Part shown: positions 46,432 to 55,529 of the stretch, one piece after another
Position numbering within the stretch: the stretch's first letter is position 1
Layout of the letters: every line of letters begins with the position of its first letter
Source: Oscillospiraceae bacterium
GTDB lineage: Bacteria > Bacillota > Clostridia > Oscillospirales > Oscillospiraceae
DNA: 64,000 nt
Assembly (NCBI GenBank): GCA_022795735.1
Contig: JAAWHG010000006.1
Span: 1 to 64,000 of the forward strand
Reading direction: 5' to 3'
Translations under genes and position numbers: made by a program
Notes under the pieces: model-generated
Database searches by the model: none
What the model was told of the DNA's origin: nothing
The model's input: only the letters and a program-made list of their open reading frames with translations

Positions 46432-47538
46432 ATGAAACGCATGATGGGTCTGGTATGCACCAACTATACGGACGGCGACTTTGGCCTGCTGACCAAAGAT
46501 CGCCCCATTGCCTCCATCCCCTACGGCGGCCGCTACCGCCTTGTGGATTTCCCCCTCTCCAACATGGTCAACTCCGGCATCACCACCGTCGGCCTCATCA
46601 CCCCGCACCGTTACCGCAGCCTGCTCGACCATGTGGGCAACGGCAAGGAATGGGCCCTGGGCCGCCGGGTGGGCGGTATGTTCATCCTCCCTGGCTCCAT
46701 TTACGGCATGCGCAACAGCAACGGCAAGTTCCTGCTCCGCGACCTGTTGGGCAACCACTCCTTCTTTGAGCGCACCGCCCGGGAGCTGGTGGTCATCTCG
46801 GCCAGCAGCACCGTCTTCAACATTGATTTCCGCCAGGTGGCCGAAGCCCATGAGAAGTCCGGCGCCTCCATTACCCTGCTCTACAAGCACATGGACGACG
46901 GCGCCTCCGGCAAGTCCCCCTCTCTGGTCTGCGACGACACCAACCGCGTCACCGCCGTGAACACCGGCGAGACGGGAGCGGCCAACGTTTTCATGGACAC
47001 CATGATTATCGACCGGGAGTTGCTGCTGCGCTTCCTCGATTGGTACAAAAACCAGAGCTACCTGGACCTGCTGGACATCATCCGCGAGGACCTCGAGCAA
47101 ATCCGGGTCTATGGCTACGCGTTTGACGGCTATGTCCGCAGCATCACCAACGCCACCGACTATATGTCGGCCAGCATGGAGCTTCTCAACCCCCAGGTGA
47201 TAAAAGAGCTCTTTATGGGCGAGCGCCAGATTCACACCAAGGTCCAGGACGCCCACCCCGCCAAGTACGGCCCCAACGGCTCCAGCCGCAACGCCATGAT
47301 CGCCACCGGCTGTGTCATCAAGGGCACCATTGAAAACACGATTGTCTTCCGCGGCTGCACCGTGGAAGAGGGCGCCGTGGTCCGCAACAGCGTGCTGCTG
47401 CCCAATACGGTGCTCGAAGAGGGCGTCGTACTCGACCGCGTGATCTGCGACAAATTCTCCCACATATCCAAAGGGGTTACCCTCACCGGCACCGTCGAAA
47501 GGCCCTTGATTGTCAACCTCCGGGAGACAAAAAAATAA
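46432..47538 (+). CDS. glgD: GlgD, regulatory/partner subunit of glucose-1-phosphate adenylyltransferase
   Basis: The 368-aa paralogue of GlgC lacks the complete nucleotide loop: the N-terminus reads LVCTNYTDGDFGLLTKDRPIASIPYGGRYRLVDFPLSN, not GGxGxRL. This is typical of GlgD, which forms a more active heteromer with GlgC in Bacillota. A beta-helix tail follows. It starts 15 bases after glgC, with GGGGG upstream. Confidence 0.95.
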   Translation: MKRMMGLVCTNYTDGDFGLLTKDRPIASIPYGGRYRLVDFPLSNMVNSGITTVGLITPHRYRSLLDHVGNGKEWALGRRVGGMFILPGSIYGMRNSNGKFLLRDLLGNHSFFERTARELVVISASSTVFNIDFRQVAEAHEKSGASITLLYKHMDDGASGKSPSLVCDDTNRVTAVNTGETGAANVFMDTMIIDRELLLRFLDWYKNQSYLDLLDIIREDLEQIRVYGYAFDGYVRSITNATDYMSASMELLNPQVIKELFMGERQIHTKVQDAHPAKYGPNGSSRNAMIATGCVIKGTIENTIVFRGCTVEEGAVVRNSVLLPNTVLEEGVVLDRVICDKFSHISKGVTLTGTVERPLIVNLRETKK

Positions 47539-47566
47539 GCCGGTACATGCCCAAAGGAGGTCCATT

Positions 47567-49030
47567 ATGAACGTATTATTCGCCACCTTTGAAGCGATTC
47601 CCTTTGTCAAGACGGGCGGATTGGGCGACGTGGGCGGTACCCTGCCCAAGGCGCTCCAGGCCGCCGGCGCGGACATCCGGGTCATCCTCCCCAAATTCGC
47701 CACCATCCCCCAGGAGTTCCTCGACAAAATGACCCACCTCACCGACTTCCCCCTGCTGCTCAGCTGGCGGAGCCAGTACTGCGGCATTGAGAAGCTGGAA
47801 TATGACGGCATTACATGGTACTTCGTGGACAACGAGTACTACTTTGGCCGCAGCTATCCCTACGGCTTTTTTGACGACGGCGAACGCATCGCCTTCTTCG
47901 CCAAGGCGGTCTGCGAGTGTATCGCGCACCTGGACTTCAAGCCCGACATTCTCCACTGCAACGACTGGCACACCGCCCTGAGCTGCGTCTTCCTCCGGGA
48001 GAACTTCCGGGAGTGGGAGGGCTACGGCGGCATCAAAACCGTCTTCACCATCCACAACCTCAAGTTCCAGGGAAAGTACGCCTCCTCCGTTCTGGGCAAC
48101 GTCCTGGGACTGCACGACTGCCCGGCGGCGCGTAACCAGCTCCTTCAGGGCGACGCCGTCAACTATATGCGCGGCGCGCTCAACTACGCCGACCGCATCA
48201 CCACCGTCAGCCCCACCTATGCCTGGGAGATCTGCACCGACTTCTACGGCGAGGGCTGCAACGACATCTTCAACCGCCGCAAGAGCATCCTCTCCGGCAT
48301 TCTCAACGGCATCGACCAGGAGACCTACGATCCGAAAAAGCTTGAGGTCCCCTTCGACCAGGACCACCTGGCGGGCAAAGCCGAAAACAAGCGCCGCCTC
48401 CAGGAAAAGCTCGGATTTCAACAGGACCCGGACATTCCCCTCATCGGCGTCATCAGCCGCCTGACCGATCAAAAGGGCTTCGATCTGGTCAACTATATCC
48501 TCCCCGAGCTGCTCGAGTCCGACGTCCAGCTGGCCGTTCTGGGCACGGGGCAGAAGGAGTACGAGGATGCCTTCAAATACTTCGCCAGCCAATATCCGGA
48601 GAAGGTGTCGGCCAATATTCTCTTCTCCGAACCGCTGAGCATTGAGTTCTACGCGAGCTGCGACATGATTCTGGTTCCCAGCCTGTTTGAGCCCTGCGGT
48701 CTGAGCCAGATGATCGCCATGCGCTACGGCACCCTGCCCGTCGTTCGCGAAACCGGCGGCCTCAAGGACAGCGTCCTTCCCTACAACCAGTACACCGGCG
48801 AGGGCAACGGCTTCAGCTTTGCCAACTACAACGCCCACGAGCTGCTGTTTACCATCCAGCGGGCCATCAAGCTCTTCCAGGAGGACCGTCCCGCCTGGGA
48901 TCAGCTGGTGCAGAACGCTTTCGCCGCCGACTTCTGCTGGGAGAACTCCGCCGGGCAATATATGGCGCTCTACCGCGACCTTCTGACCCCGCCGTCTCCC
49001 CCGGACGAGGACGAACCGGCCAGCGAATAA
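47567..49030 (+). CDS. glgA: Glycogen synthase
   Basis: The 487-aa GT5 enzyme extends glycogen from ADP-glucose. The N-terminal KTGGLGDVGG binds the sugar nucleotide. HCNDWHTAL, TIHNLKFQGKY and the C-terminal PSLFEPCGLSQMIAMRYGTLPVVRETGGLKD are standard. The ATG at 47567 follows AAAGGAGG. The C-terminus is acidic. A hairpin follows the stop. Confidence 0.97.
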   Translation: MNVLFATFEAIPFVKTGGLGDVGGTLPKALQAAGADIRVILPKFATIPQEFLDKMTHLTDFPLLLSWRSQYCGIEKLEYDGITWYFVDNEYYFGRSYPYGFFDDGERIAFFAKAVCECIAHLDFKPDILHCNDWHTALSCVFLRENFREWEGYGGIKTVFTIHNLKFQGKYASSVLGNVLGLHDCPAARNQLLQGDAVNYMRGALNYADRITTVSPTYAWEICTDFYGEGCNDIFNRRKSILSGILNGIDQETYDPKKLEVPFDQDHLAGKAENKRRLQEKLGFQQDPDIPLIGVISRLTDQKGFDLVNYILPELLESDVQLAVLGTGQKEYEDAFKYFASQYPEKVSANILFSEPLSIEFYASCDMILVPSLFEPCGLSQMIAMRYGTLPVVRETGGLKDSVLPYNQYTGEGNGFSFANYNAHELLFTIQRAIKLFQEDRPAWDQLVQNAFAADFCWENSAGQYMALYRDLLTPPSPPDEDEPASE

Positions 49031-49037
49031 ACACACC

Positions 49038-49070
49038 GGGCGCGTTGCAAAGACATTTTGCAGCGCGCCC
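49038..49070. terminator. Hairpin after glgA
   Basis: Positions 49038-49051 pair with 49057-49070 (14 bp, one G-T). There is no T-run, so it may only reduce read-through into the GH13-GH77 gene. Confidence 0.5.
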
Positions 49071-49146
49071 CTCCCTAAGCGCTGTCTGAGTCCAATCAGG
49101 CAAGACGCGAATGGAAACGCAAATCAATCGAGAGAGGATTCCAACT

Positions 49147-52100
49147 ATGTACGCATATCACAATTCCCAATCCCCGGACTACCGCCAGCCCTTCGGCGCA
49201 GTCCCCGTGGGGACAGAGCTGAGGCTTTGGCTCGATGTGATCGACCCGGTGCCGGGACAGAAATGCTTTGTGCGCCACTGGCAGAACGGCAAGGGCATCC
49301 TCCTGGTCCCCATGCACTGCGACGCCTGGGGAGGGCGGGCGCGGTTCTCGGTAACCATCCAGGTCCCCGACGAGCCCGGTCTGCTTTGGTACAGCTTTGT
49401 GCTGGAGGGCTTCGACGGACGCACCTTCTACGGCTGCAACGCCGACGGCTTGGGCGGCGAGGGCCAGATGTACGGCAGCAGCCCCAAGTCCTACCAGGTG
49501 ACCGTCTATCTCCCCAGCCGCACGCCTGACTGGTTCAAGGACGGCATCGCCTATCAAATCTTCCCCGACCGCTTCTTCCGCGGAAAGGACTGGCTTCAGC
49601 GGCAGGCCGATTCCATCCGTCCCGACGGCTGGCAGGGTCCCAAGCGCGTCCTGCGCCTTGACTGGGACGACACCCCCCACTACGACCGCTTAGAGAATAA
49701 CGACATTGACCGCTGGGACAGCTTCGGCGGCACCCTCGAGGGCATTCGTGAAAAACTCCCCTATCTAAAAAATCTGGGCGTTTCAGTTCTCTACCTCAAC
49801 CCCATCTTCGAGGCCGCCAGCAACCACAAGTACGACACCGCCGACTATCTCCGGGTCGATCCCTCCCTTGGCGACGACGAGAGCTTCCAGGCCCTGATCG
49901 ACAGCGCCAAGGCCCTCGGTATTCATATCATCCTCGACGGCGTCTTCAACCACACCGGCGCGGACAGCAAATATTTCAACCTTCGCGGCAACTACGGTCC
50001 CGGCGGCGCGGCCCAGGACCCCGACTCCCCCTATGCCTCCTGGTTCCGCTTCCGCCATTGGCCCGACAATTACGAATGCTGGTGGGGGGTCAAGGACCTG
50101 CCCAACGTCGAGGAAAGCGATCCGGGTTACCGGGAATTTATCACCGGCAAAGACGGCGTCATCCGCCACTGGCTCAAGAAGGGAATCGGCGGCTGGCGGC
50201 TGGACGTGGCCGACGAGCTGCCCGACGAGTTCATCGCGGACATCCGTGCCGCCATGGAAGCCGAAAATCCCGACAGCGTCCTGCTGGGCGAGGTGTGGGA
50301 GGACGCCTCCAACAAGGTCAGCTATGACCGCCAGCGGAAATACCTCCTGGGTCAGGAGCTGCATTCCACCATGAACTACCCCTTCCGTCAGGCGGGGATG
50401 GACTATATGCTGGGCCGCATCTCTCCCCAATGGCTGTGCCGCCTGATGATGAGCCTGATGGAAAATTACCCCAAGGAAAACTTCTACGGCGCCCTCAACC
50501 TGATTGGTTCCCACGACCGCGCCCGCATCCTGACCCTCCTGGGCGACCCCCCGAATCAGGACGACCTGTCCCCGCTGGACCGCGAACGCTACCGCCTGCC
50601 GCCGGAAAAGCTCGGGCTGGCCAGACGGCGTCTCGAGCTGCTGAGCCTGATACAATTCACCATGCCCGGCGTGCCCTGCATCTACTACGGCGACGAAGCC
50701 GGAGCCCAAGGCTTTACCGACCCTTACAACCGCGGAACCTTCCCTTGGGGGCATGAGGACGGGGCGCTCCGCAATCATTACCGCGACATCACCACCCTCC
50801 GCCGCCACTATCCGGCGCTGACCAGCGGCAGCTATCAGCCCCAGGCGTTCTGCACCCATGTCTACGGATGCCGCCGGGAGCTGGACGGAACCGTCATTCA
50901 GCTCCTTCTCAACCGCGCCATTTTCCAGCAGGAGACCGAGACGGTAACCCTCCCCGCCGAGGCCCCCTACGCGCTGGATCTGCTCACCGCCCGCTGGTAC
51001 GAGGCCAAGGACGGCCAGCTCACGGTGGAGCTGCCCCCGCTGAACGCGCTGCTCCTCCTCTGGAAGCAGGAACAGCCCAAAAGGGCCCCCCGGACGCGTT
51101 CCGCCGGCGTGATCTGCCCCGTCGCCGCGCTCCCCGCCGGCAATGGAAAGCCAACTCTGACCGACGGCAAGCACTTTATTGATTTTCTTCACCAGGCCGG
51201 ACAGCGGCTCTGGCAGGTGCTGCCCATCAACCCGGTGGGTCTGGGCAACTCCCCCTATTACAGTCCCGCCTCCTTCGCGGGAGACCCGGCCTTTATCGAC
51301 CGCGGCGAAGAGCCGGACTGGTCTGGACTGGACGCCTTCTGTGCAGAGAACGCCTGGTGGCTGGACGACTACGCCCTCTATACGGCATTGAAGCCGGTTT
51401 ATGACAACCGCCCCTGGTACGCGTGGCCGGAGGCCGCCCGCAAACGCACCGGCCTGCCCGCCCTCCGCGAGGCCCACGCCGCCGCCATTGCCGAAGCCAA
51501 ACGGGATCAATATTGGTTCTGGACCCAGTGGGCCAGCCTGAAGGACTACGCCCATGCCCACGGCGTCACTCTGATCGGCGATCTGCCGCTGGGCGTCTCC
51601 GACGACTCCGCCGACGTCTGGGCCTCGCCAGAGCAGTTCCAGCTCGACGAGACGGGCCGCCCCAGCAAGGTGGCCGGCGTTCCGCCCGATTATTTCAATC
51701 CCGACGGTCAGAGCTGGGGCAATCCCATTTATGACTGGGAGGCCATGGCGCGAGACGGCTACGCCTGGTGGGTCCGCCGGATTCGCCACGCGCTGGATGT
51801 CTATGACTTCCTCCGCCTGGACCACTTCCGGGGCTTCTCGGAGTATTTCGCCATCCCCGCCGGACAGCCCGCCTCCGAGGGACTCTGGCAGATGGGGCCG
51901 GGAATGGCGCTGTTTGAGGCCCTTGAGAAGTCTCTGGGCGGCACGCCTCCCATTTTAGGCGAGGACCTGGGGCACCTCGACGCCGAGGTCTACAACCTGC
52001 TCCGGCAAAGCGGTTTCCCTGGCATGGACGTCTTCCAGTTTGAGCGGCACAAGATGGAGACCGCCAGCCCCGAGGACGCGCGGGAACGCATCTATTACGG

Positions 52101-52386
52101 CTCCACCCACGACAGCGCCACTCTGCGCGCTTGGTGCGAGGCCAGCTTCCCCGAGGAGGACCCGGCGGCCAAGAGCGACGAGATTCTCCGCTGGCTCTAT
52201 CACTCCGAGGCCACTTGGGTTTTGACCCAGCTTCAGGACCTTCTCGGACTGGGTGACGAGGCCCGCTATAATTCCCCCGGCACCGTCGGCCCGCACAACT
52301 GGAGCTGGCGGGCACAGCCGGAACAGCTTACCCCAGATATTGCGAATAAGTTTGAATCCCTTGCCAGGGAGGCAAACCGCATCTAA
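49147..52386 (+). CDS. GH13 alpha-glucosidase/debranching enzyme fused to GH77 4-alpha-glucanotransferase
   Basis: This 1079-aa two-enzyme fusion would trim and recycle glucan side chains. Residues about 1-120 are a beta-sandwich N-domain. A GH13 barrel follows with DGVFNHTG, GGWRLDVADELP (nucleophile), LLGEVWED (acid) and LIGSHDRAR. After a basic linker near 640-660 comes the GH77 MalQ domain, with PYYSPASFAGDPAFI, LPLGVSDDSADVW, FLRLDHFRG (nucleophile), ILGEDLG (acid) and GSTHDSATLRAW. Both active sites look complete. The ATG at 49147 has GAGAGG at good spacing; an upstream ATG at 49111 has no site. Similar fusions are annotated as GlgX/4-alpha-glucanotransferase. Confidence 0.93.
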   Translation: MYAYHNSQSPDYRQPFGAVPVGTELRLWLDVIDPVPGQKCFVRHWQNGKGILLVPMHCDAWGGRARFSVTIQVPDEPGLLWYSFVLEGFDGRTFYGCNADGLGGEGQMYGSSPKSYQVTVYLPSRTPDWFKDGIAYQIFPDRFFRGKDWLQRQADSIRPDGWQGPKRVLRLDWDDTPHYDRLENNDIDRWDSFGGTLEGIREKLPYLKNLGVSVLYLNPIFEAASNHKYDTADYLRVDPSLGDDESFQALIDSAKALGIHIILDGVFNHTGADSKYFNLRGNYGPGGAAQDPDSPYASWFRFRHWPDNYECWWGVKDLPNVEESDPGYREFITGKDGVIRHWLKKGIGGWRLDVADELPDEFIADIRAAMEAENPDSVLLGEVWEDASNKVSYDRQRKYLLGQELHSTMNYPFRQAGMDYMLGRISPQWLCRLMMSLMENYPKENFYGALNLIGSHDRARILTLLGDPPNQDDLSPLDRERYRLPPEKLGLARRRLELLSLIQFTMPGVPCIYYGDEAGAQGFTDPYNRGTFPWGHEDGALRNHYRDITTLRRHYPALTSGSYQPQAFCTHVYGCRRELDGTVIQLLLNRAIFQQETETVTLPAEAPYALDLLTARWYEAKDGQLTVELPPLNALLLLWKQEQPKRAPRTRSAGVICPVAALPAGNGKPTLTDGKHFIDFLHQAGQRLWQVLPINPVGLGNSPYYSPASFAGDPAFIDRGEEPDWSGLDAFCAENAWWLDDYALYTALKPVYDNRPWYAWPEAARKRTGLPALREAHAAAIAEAKRDQYWFWTQWASLKDYAHAHGVTLIGDLPLGVSDDSADVWASPEQFQLDETGRPSKVAGVPPDYFNPDGQSWGNPIYDWEAMARDGYAWWVRRIRHALDVYDFLRLDHFRGFSEYFAIPAGQPASEGLWQMGPGMALFEALEKSLGGTPPILGEDLGHLDAEVYNLLRQSGFPGMDVFQFERHKMETASPEDARERIYYGSTHDSATLRAWCEASFPEEDPAAKSDEILRWLYHSEATWVLTQLQDLLGLGDEARYNSPGTVGPHNWSWRAQPEQLTPDIANKFESLAREANRI

Positions 52387-52396
52387 TGTAAAAATC

Positions 52397-52431
52397 GGGC
52401 GTGCCGCAGAAAGAACCTCTGCGGCACGCCC
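52397..52431. terminator. Terminator between the glycogen cluster and the HAD gene
   Basis: Arms 52397-52410 and 52418-52431 pair over 14 bases. The A-run on the left gives a T-run for leftward transcripts, so it ends the HAD gene and also stands after the fusion gene. Confidence 0.85.
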
Positions 52432-52452
52432 TTCGACAGTTATGTTCCGCCC

Positions 52453-53091
52453 CTACAGGGCGGCCAGCATTTCAGAAAGCGCCTCCACGCTTTCAGCGAT
52501 GTACTCCGCCTCCGACAGCTCCTCTCGGCTGCCGTAGCCGTACAGCACCCCCAAACAGGGGATTTCGTTGGCGTGTGCGCCTTCCACATCGTGACAGCGG
52601 TCCCCCACCAGCAGGACCCGTTCCGGTTTGAGCGTTTCCAGCGCCTGCGCCACCACCTCGGCCTTGGTGGCGCGGGTCCTCTCATCCAACGCGCTGCCCA
52701 CGATGGCGGTAAAATAATGGGAGAGCCCAAAATGTTCCAGGATGGTCCTGGCAAAGGGCTCGGGCTTGCTTGTGGTCACCGCCGCCTGCCGCCCGGAGGC
52801 CAAAAGACGTTCCAGCATGTCCGGCACGCCGTCGTACACCCGGTTCTCAAACATCCCGTCTTTCTTAAAATAGACCTGGAACCGCCGCACCAGGGCGGCC
52901 GCCTCCTCGCCGCCGATGCCGAAAGCCGCCTGAAGCTCGGTGGTCAGCGGCGGCCCGATAAACCGCATCAGTTCCTTTTCCGGCGGGACCGGCATTCCCT
53001 CCCCCTCCAGCGCGAAACGAACGGCGTTCAGGATGCCGGGGGCCGAATCGGTCAGCGTCCCGTCCAGGTCAAAAAAAATGGTATCGTACAT
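52453..53091 (-). CDS. HAD family hydrolase (phosphoglycolate phosphatase-like)
   Basis: The 212-aa phosphatase has the HAD motifs FFDLDGTLTDS (I, nucleophile Asp), TTSKPE (II), Lys in TKAEVV (III) and LLVGDRCHDVEGAHAN (IV). An alpha-helical cap lies at residues about 15-85. The group includes phosphoglycolate phosphatase and PpaX-like pyrophosphatases; the substrate is not fixed. The start at 53091 has AAGGAGG five bases upstream. Confidence 0.9.
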   Translation of the reverse strand: MYDTIFFDLDGTLTDSAPGILNAVRFALEGEGMPVPPEKELMRFIGPPLTTELQAAFGIGGEEAAALVRRFQVYFKKDGMFENRVYDGVPDMLERLLASGRQAAVTTSKPEPFARTILEHFGLSHYFTAIVGSALDERTRATKAEVVAQALETLKPERVLLVGDRCHDVEGAHANEIPCLGVLYGYGSREELSEAEYIAESVEALSEMLAAL

Positions 53092-53201
53092 ACTGCCTCC
53101 TTCTGCGCCGCGTCCTTCCCGGACGCAGACCCTACGCTCAATCTTACCACAAAACAGCCCCTTTCGCAACGGAGGATATTTTTGAAATTTATAATTTGCC
53201 G

Positions 53202-53230
53202 TTGAAACAGGCTGGATTTTATGTTATCCT
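53202..53230 (+). promoter_or_regulatory. Promoter of the surface-polymer acetylation operon
   Basis: TTGAAA (53202-53207), a 17-base spacer and TATCCT (53225-53230) lie 40 bases before the first start codon. Confidence 0.6.
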
Positions 53231-53270
53231 AGTGGATGGAAAAAAAGATGGTAGAAAGGATGCTGCACCC

Positions 53271-54761
53271 ATGAGAAAAAGACTGCCGGCCCTGCTTCTT
53301 ACCGTGCTGCTGGCTATTGGCCCGAGCCTGACGTCCTGTTCCCGGGAGACCCCTGCTCCGGCGGAGGAGATTGCCGTCCCCGCCGCGCCGCGCCCCACCG
53401 CCAAACCGGTGGCGAAACCGGAACCACAGCCCCAGCCCGAGCCGGAACCCCTGCCGGAACCGGAACCGGCCTTTTTCACCGACGTATCTGAGGCGGACTG
53501 GTATTATGAAGACGTCCGCACCCTGTTTGATTTGGGCGCCCTGCCCGAACGGGAAACCTTTGCGCCCGCCGCAAGCTGCTCCCGTCTGGAATTTGTACAA
53601 TATCTGTACGGCGTCAACCTCGCCCTGGGCGAGCCGCCGGAAGCCTTTCCCGAGGCCAAATACGCCGACGTTCCCGCCGGGAGCGAGGGCTACGAGGCGG
53701 TGATGTGGGCCGACCGGCACGGCATCGTCAACGGCATGAGCGACACCGTTTTTAACCCCGGCGGCACCCTCTCGCGGGAGCAATGCTGCACCCTTCTCTG
53801 CCGTTACGCCAACGACGCCGGGATTACCCTCGCCGCAAAAACGCCGTCGCCCGCCATGTTCACCGACTCCCTGTCGGTGCGGGACTATGCCAAGAGTTAT
53901 GTCGCCGCCTGCCAGATGGCTGGCCTGCTCTCCGGCTACAAGGACGGTTCCTGTAAACCGGCCGGCGAGATCACCCACGCCGAAGCGGCCAAGCTGGCGT
54001 GCAGCCTGCTGCGGGCGGCCCAGTCCGCCGTCCCCGCCGGCACAGCCGGCGTCGCCACCACGCCCGACGCTTACCTCGACTGCTATGAGGAGTTGGCGCG
54101 CAGCCTGTTCGGCCAGCCGGTGCCCGAGAGCGCGCCGGTGGACCTGAGCTGGTTTGACGACGCCGCCATCGTCGGCGACTCGGTGACGGTGGCCCTTCAA
54201 ATGTACTGCGCCAGCACCAAAGCGCTGGGCAACGCCACCTTTCTCAGCGCGGGAAGCCTCAGCGCCCTGAACAACAACGTCATGGCGGTCGGCCCGAAGT
54301 CGGTGCACCCCACCTACAAGGGCGAGAAGATGAAAATTGAGGACGGCGTAGCCGCCTCCGGCGCGAAAAACGTGTACATCATGCTGGGCATGAACAACCT
54401 CTATGTCGGCGTGGACGCCGCCTGCGAGGACATGCTGGAGCTGGTCAACAACATCAAAGCCAAGTCCCCGGGCGTCAACATTCTGATTGAGTCTATGACC
54501 CCCGTGGCGCAGGGCGGCTCGGTGTTGAGCCAGGGCCTGACCAACGACAAAATCAACCAGTACAACCAGGCCATGCAGGCCCTCTGTCAGGAACAGGGCT
54601 GGTACTATATCGACGTGAGCTCCCAGTTCCGCGACAGCGACGGCTGGCTCAAGCGTGATTTCTGCGGCGACCTGCCCGGAATGGGTATCCATTTCACCTT
54701 TGCCGGAACCAAAGTCTGGACCGACTATCTCATCACACACGTCCCGCAGGCACTCAAATAG
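53271..54761 (+). CDS. Lipoprotein with SLH repeats and SGNH/GDSL-type esterase domain
   Basis: The 496-aa exported protein has a lipoprotein signal (LTSC) and a Pro/Glu-rich spacer. Three S-layer-homology-like repeats follow (residues about 65-245; FFTDVSEADWYYEDV, YADVPAGSEGYEAVMWADRHGI, MFTDSLSVRDYAKSYV). The SGNH domain comes last (about 295-495), with the nucleophile motif IVGDSVT and LGMNNL. The usual DxxH at the end reads MGIH, so the catalytic Asp seems lost while the His remains. SGNH proteins of such clusters transfer or remove acyl groups on surface polymers. It is the first gene of a four-gene operon. Confidence 0.82.
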   Translation: MRKRLPALLLTVLLAIGPSLTSCSRETPAPAEEIAVPAAPRPTAKPVAKPEPQPQPEPEPLPEPEPAFFTDVSEADWYYEDVRTLFDLGALPERETFAPAASCSRLEFVQYLYGVNLALGEPPEAFPEAKYADVPAGSEGYEAVMWADRHGIVNGMSDTVFNPGGTLSREQCCTLLCRYANDAGITLAAKTPSPAMFTDSLSVRDYAKSYVAACQMAGLLSGYKDGSCKPAGEITHAEAAKLACSLLRAAQSAVPAGTAGVATTPDAYLDCYEELARSLFGQPVPESAPVDLSWFDDAAIVGDSVTVALQMYCASTKALGNATFLSAGSLSALNNNVMAVGPKSVHPTYKGEKMKIEDGVAASGAKNVYIMLGMNNLYVGVDAACEDMLELVNNIKAKSPGVNILIESMTPVAQGGSVLSQGLTNDKINQYNQAMQALCQEQGWYYIDVSSQFRDSDGWLKRDFCGDLPGMGIHFTFAGTKVWTDYLITHVPQALK

Positions 54762-54774
54762 GAGGGGCAAACCA

Positions 54775-55461
54775 TTGAAGAAACGTTATCTGTACATTCT
54801 GTTGGCCCTGGCCCTCCTCTTGACGGCCTGTGCCGCGAAACCGGAACCTGAGACCGCCCCCCCGCCGGAGGAGGCCGCAGACCAGCAGCCGGAGCCGCAG
54901 CCGGTTCCCGAACCCCAACCACCCGAACCGCAGCCCATTCCCGAACCCCAACCACCTGAGCCGCAGCCCATCCCCGAACCCCAACCACCTGAGCCGCAGC
55001 CCGTTCCCGAGCCTCAACCGCCCGAGCCGCAGCCCACTCCCGATCCCCAGCCGCCCGAGCCGCAGCCCATCCCCACCGTCAGCCTCAGCGATGTCTGCGC
55101 GTCTATGGTCACGGCGGCGGGTGTGACCGAGCCGATGTATTTAGACACCGACGCCTTTGCCAACCTCTACGGAATTGATCCGTCATGGGTGGCGCAGTCA
55201 GCCGGTTTTGTGACCATGTCGGGCGTATTTCCCGACGAGGTGGCCATTTTTGAGGCGGTAGACGCCGGCGCGGCGGCCCAGATCGCCGCCTGTCTTCAGA
55301 CCCGGCTTGACGAGGTCATGGTCCAGGCTGAGACCTACGACCCCGACTCCTACGCAAAAGCCCAGCAATGCAGCGTCGTGACCAATGGCAACTATGTCCG
55401 TCTGCTGCTCTCGCCCAAGCAGGCCGAGCTGGCCGAGGCTTACGGGCAGTATATTCAATAA
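54775..55461 (+). CDS. DUF4358 lipoprotein with a proline-rich repeat stalk
   Basis: The 228-aa protein starts at TTG (54775; GGAGGGG seven bases upstream) with a lipoprotein signal ending LLTAC. Residues about 40-100 are an 11-residue repeat, EPQPxPEPQPP, in five full copies plus a partial one. The C-terminal 125 residues match the DUF4358 type (DVCASMVTAAGV...FPDEVAIFEAVD). DUF4358 proteins commonly accompany MBOAT and DHHW genes in gut Clostridia. The stalk should hold the domain off the membrane through the wall. Confidence 0.85.
   Translation: MKKRYLYILLALALLLTACAAKPEPETAPPPEEAADQQPEPQPVPEPQPPEPQPIPEPQPPEPQPIPEPQPPEPQPVPEPQPPEPQPTPDPQPPEPQPIPTVSLSDVCASMVTAAGVTEPMYLDTDAFANLYGIDPSWVAQSAGFVTMSGVFPDEVAIFEAVDAGAAAQIAACLQTRLDEVMVQAETYDPDSYAKAQQCSVVTNGNYVRLLLSPKQAELAEAYGQYIQ
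54892..55074 (+). repeat. 33-base tandem repeat encoding the proline stalk
   Basis: About five and a half in-frame copies of a 33-base unit, starting GAGCCGCAGCC, encode EPQPxPEPQPP. Copies differ mostly at the fifth residue (Val, Ile, Thr), so length change by slippage would stay in frame. Confidence 0.85.
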
Positions 55462-55529
55462 ACAGAACGGTCGAGGCGGGGTATTTTCCCCGCCTCTGTC
55501 GTCCTACTTCTGCTTGTGGATGTGATCGC

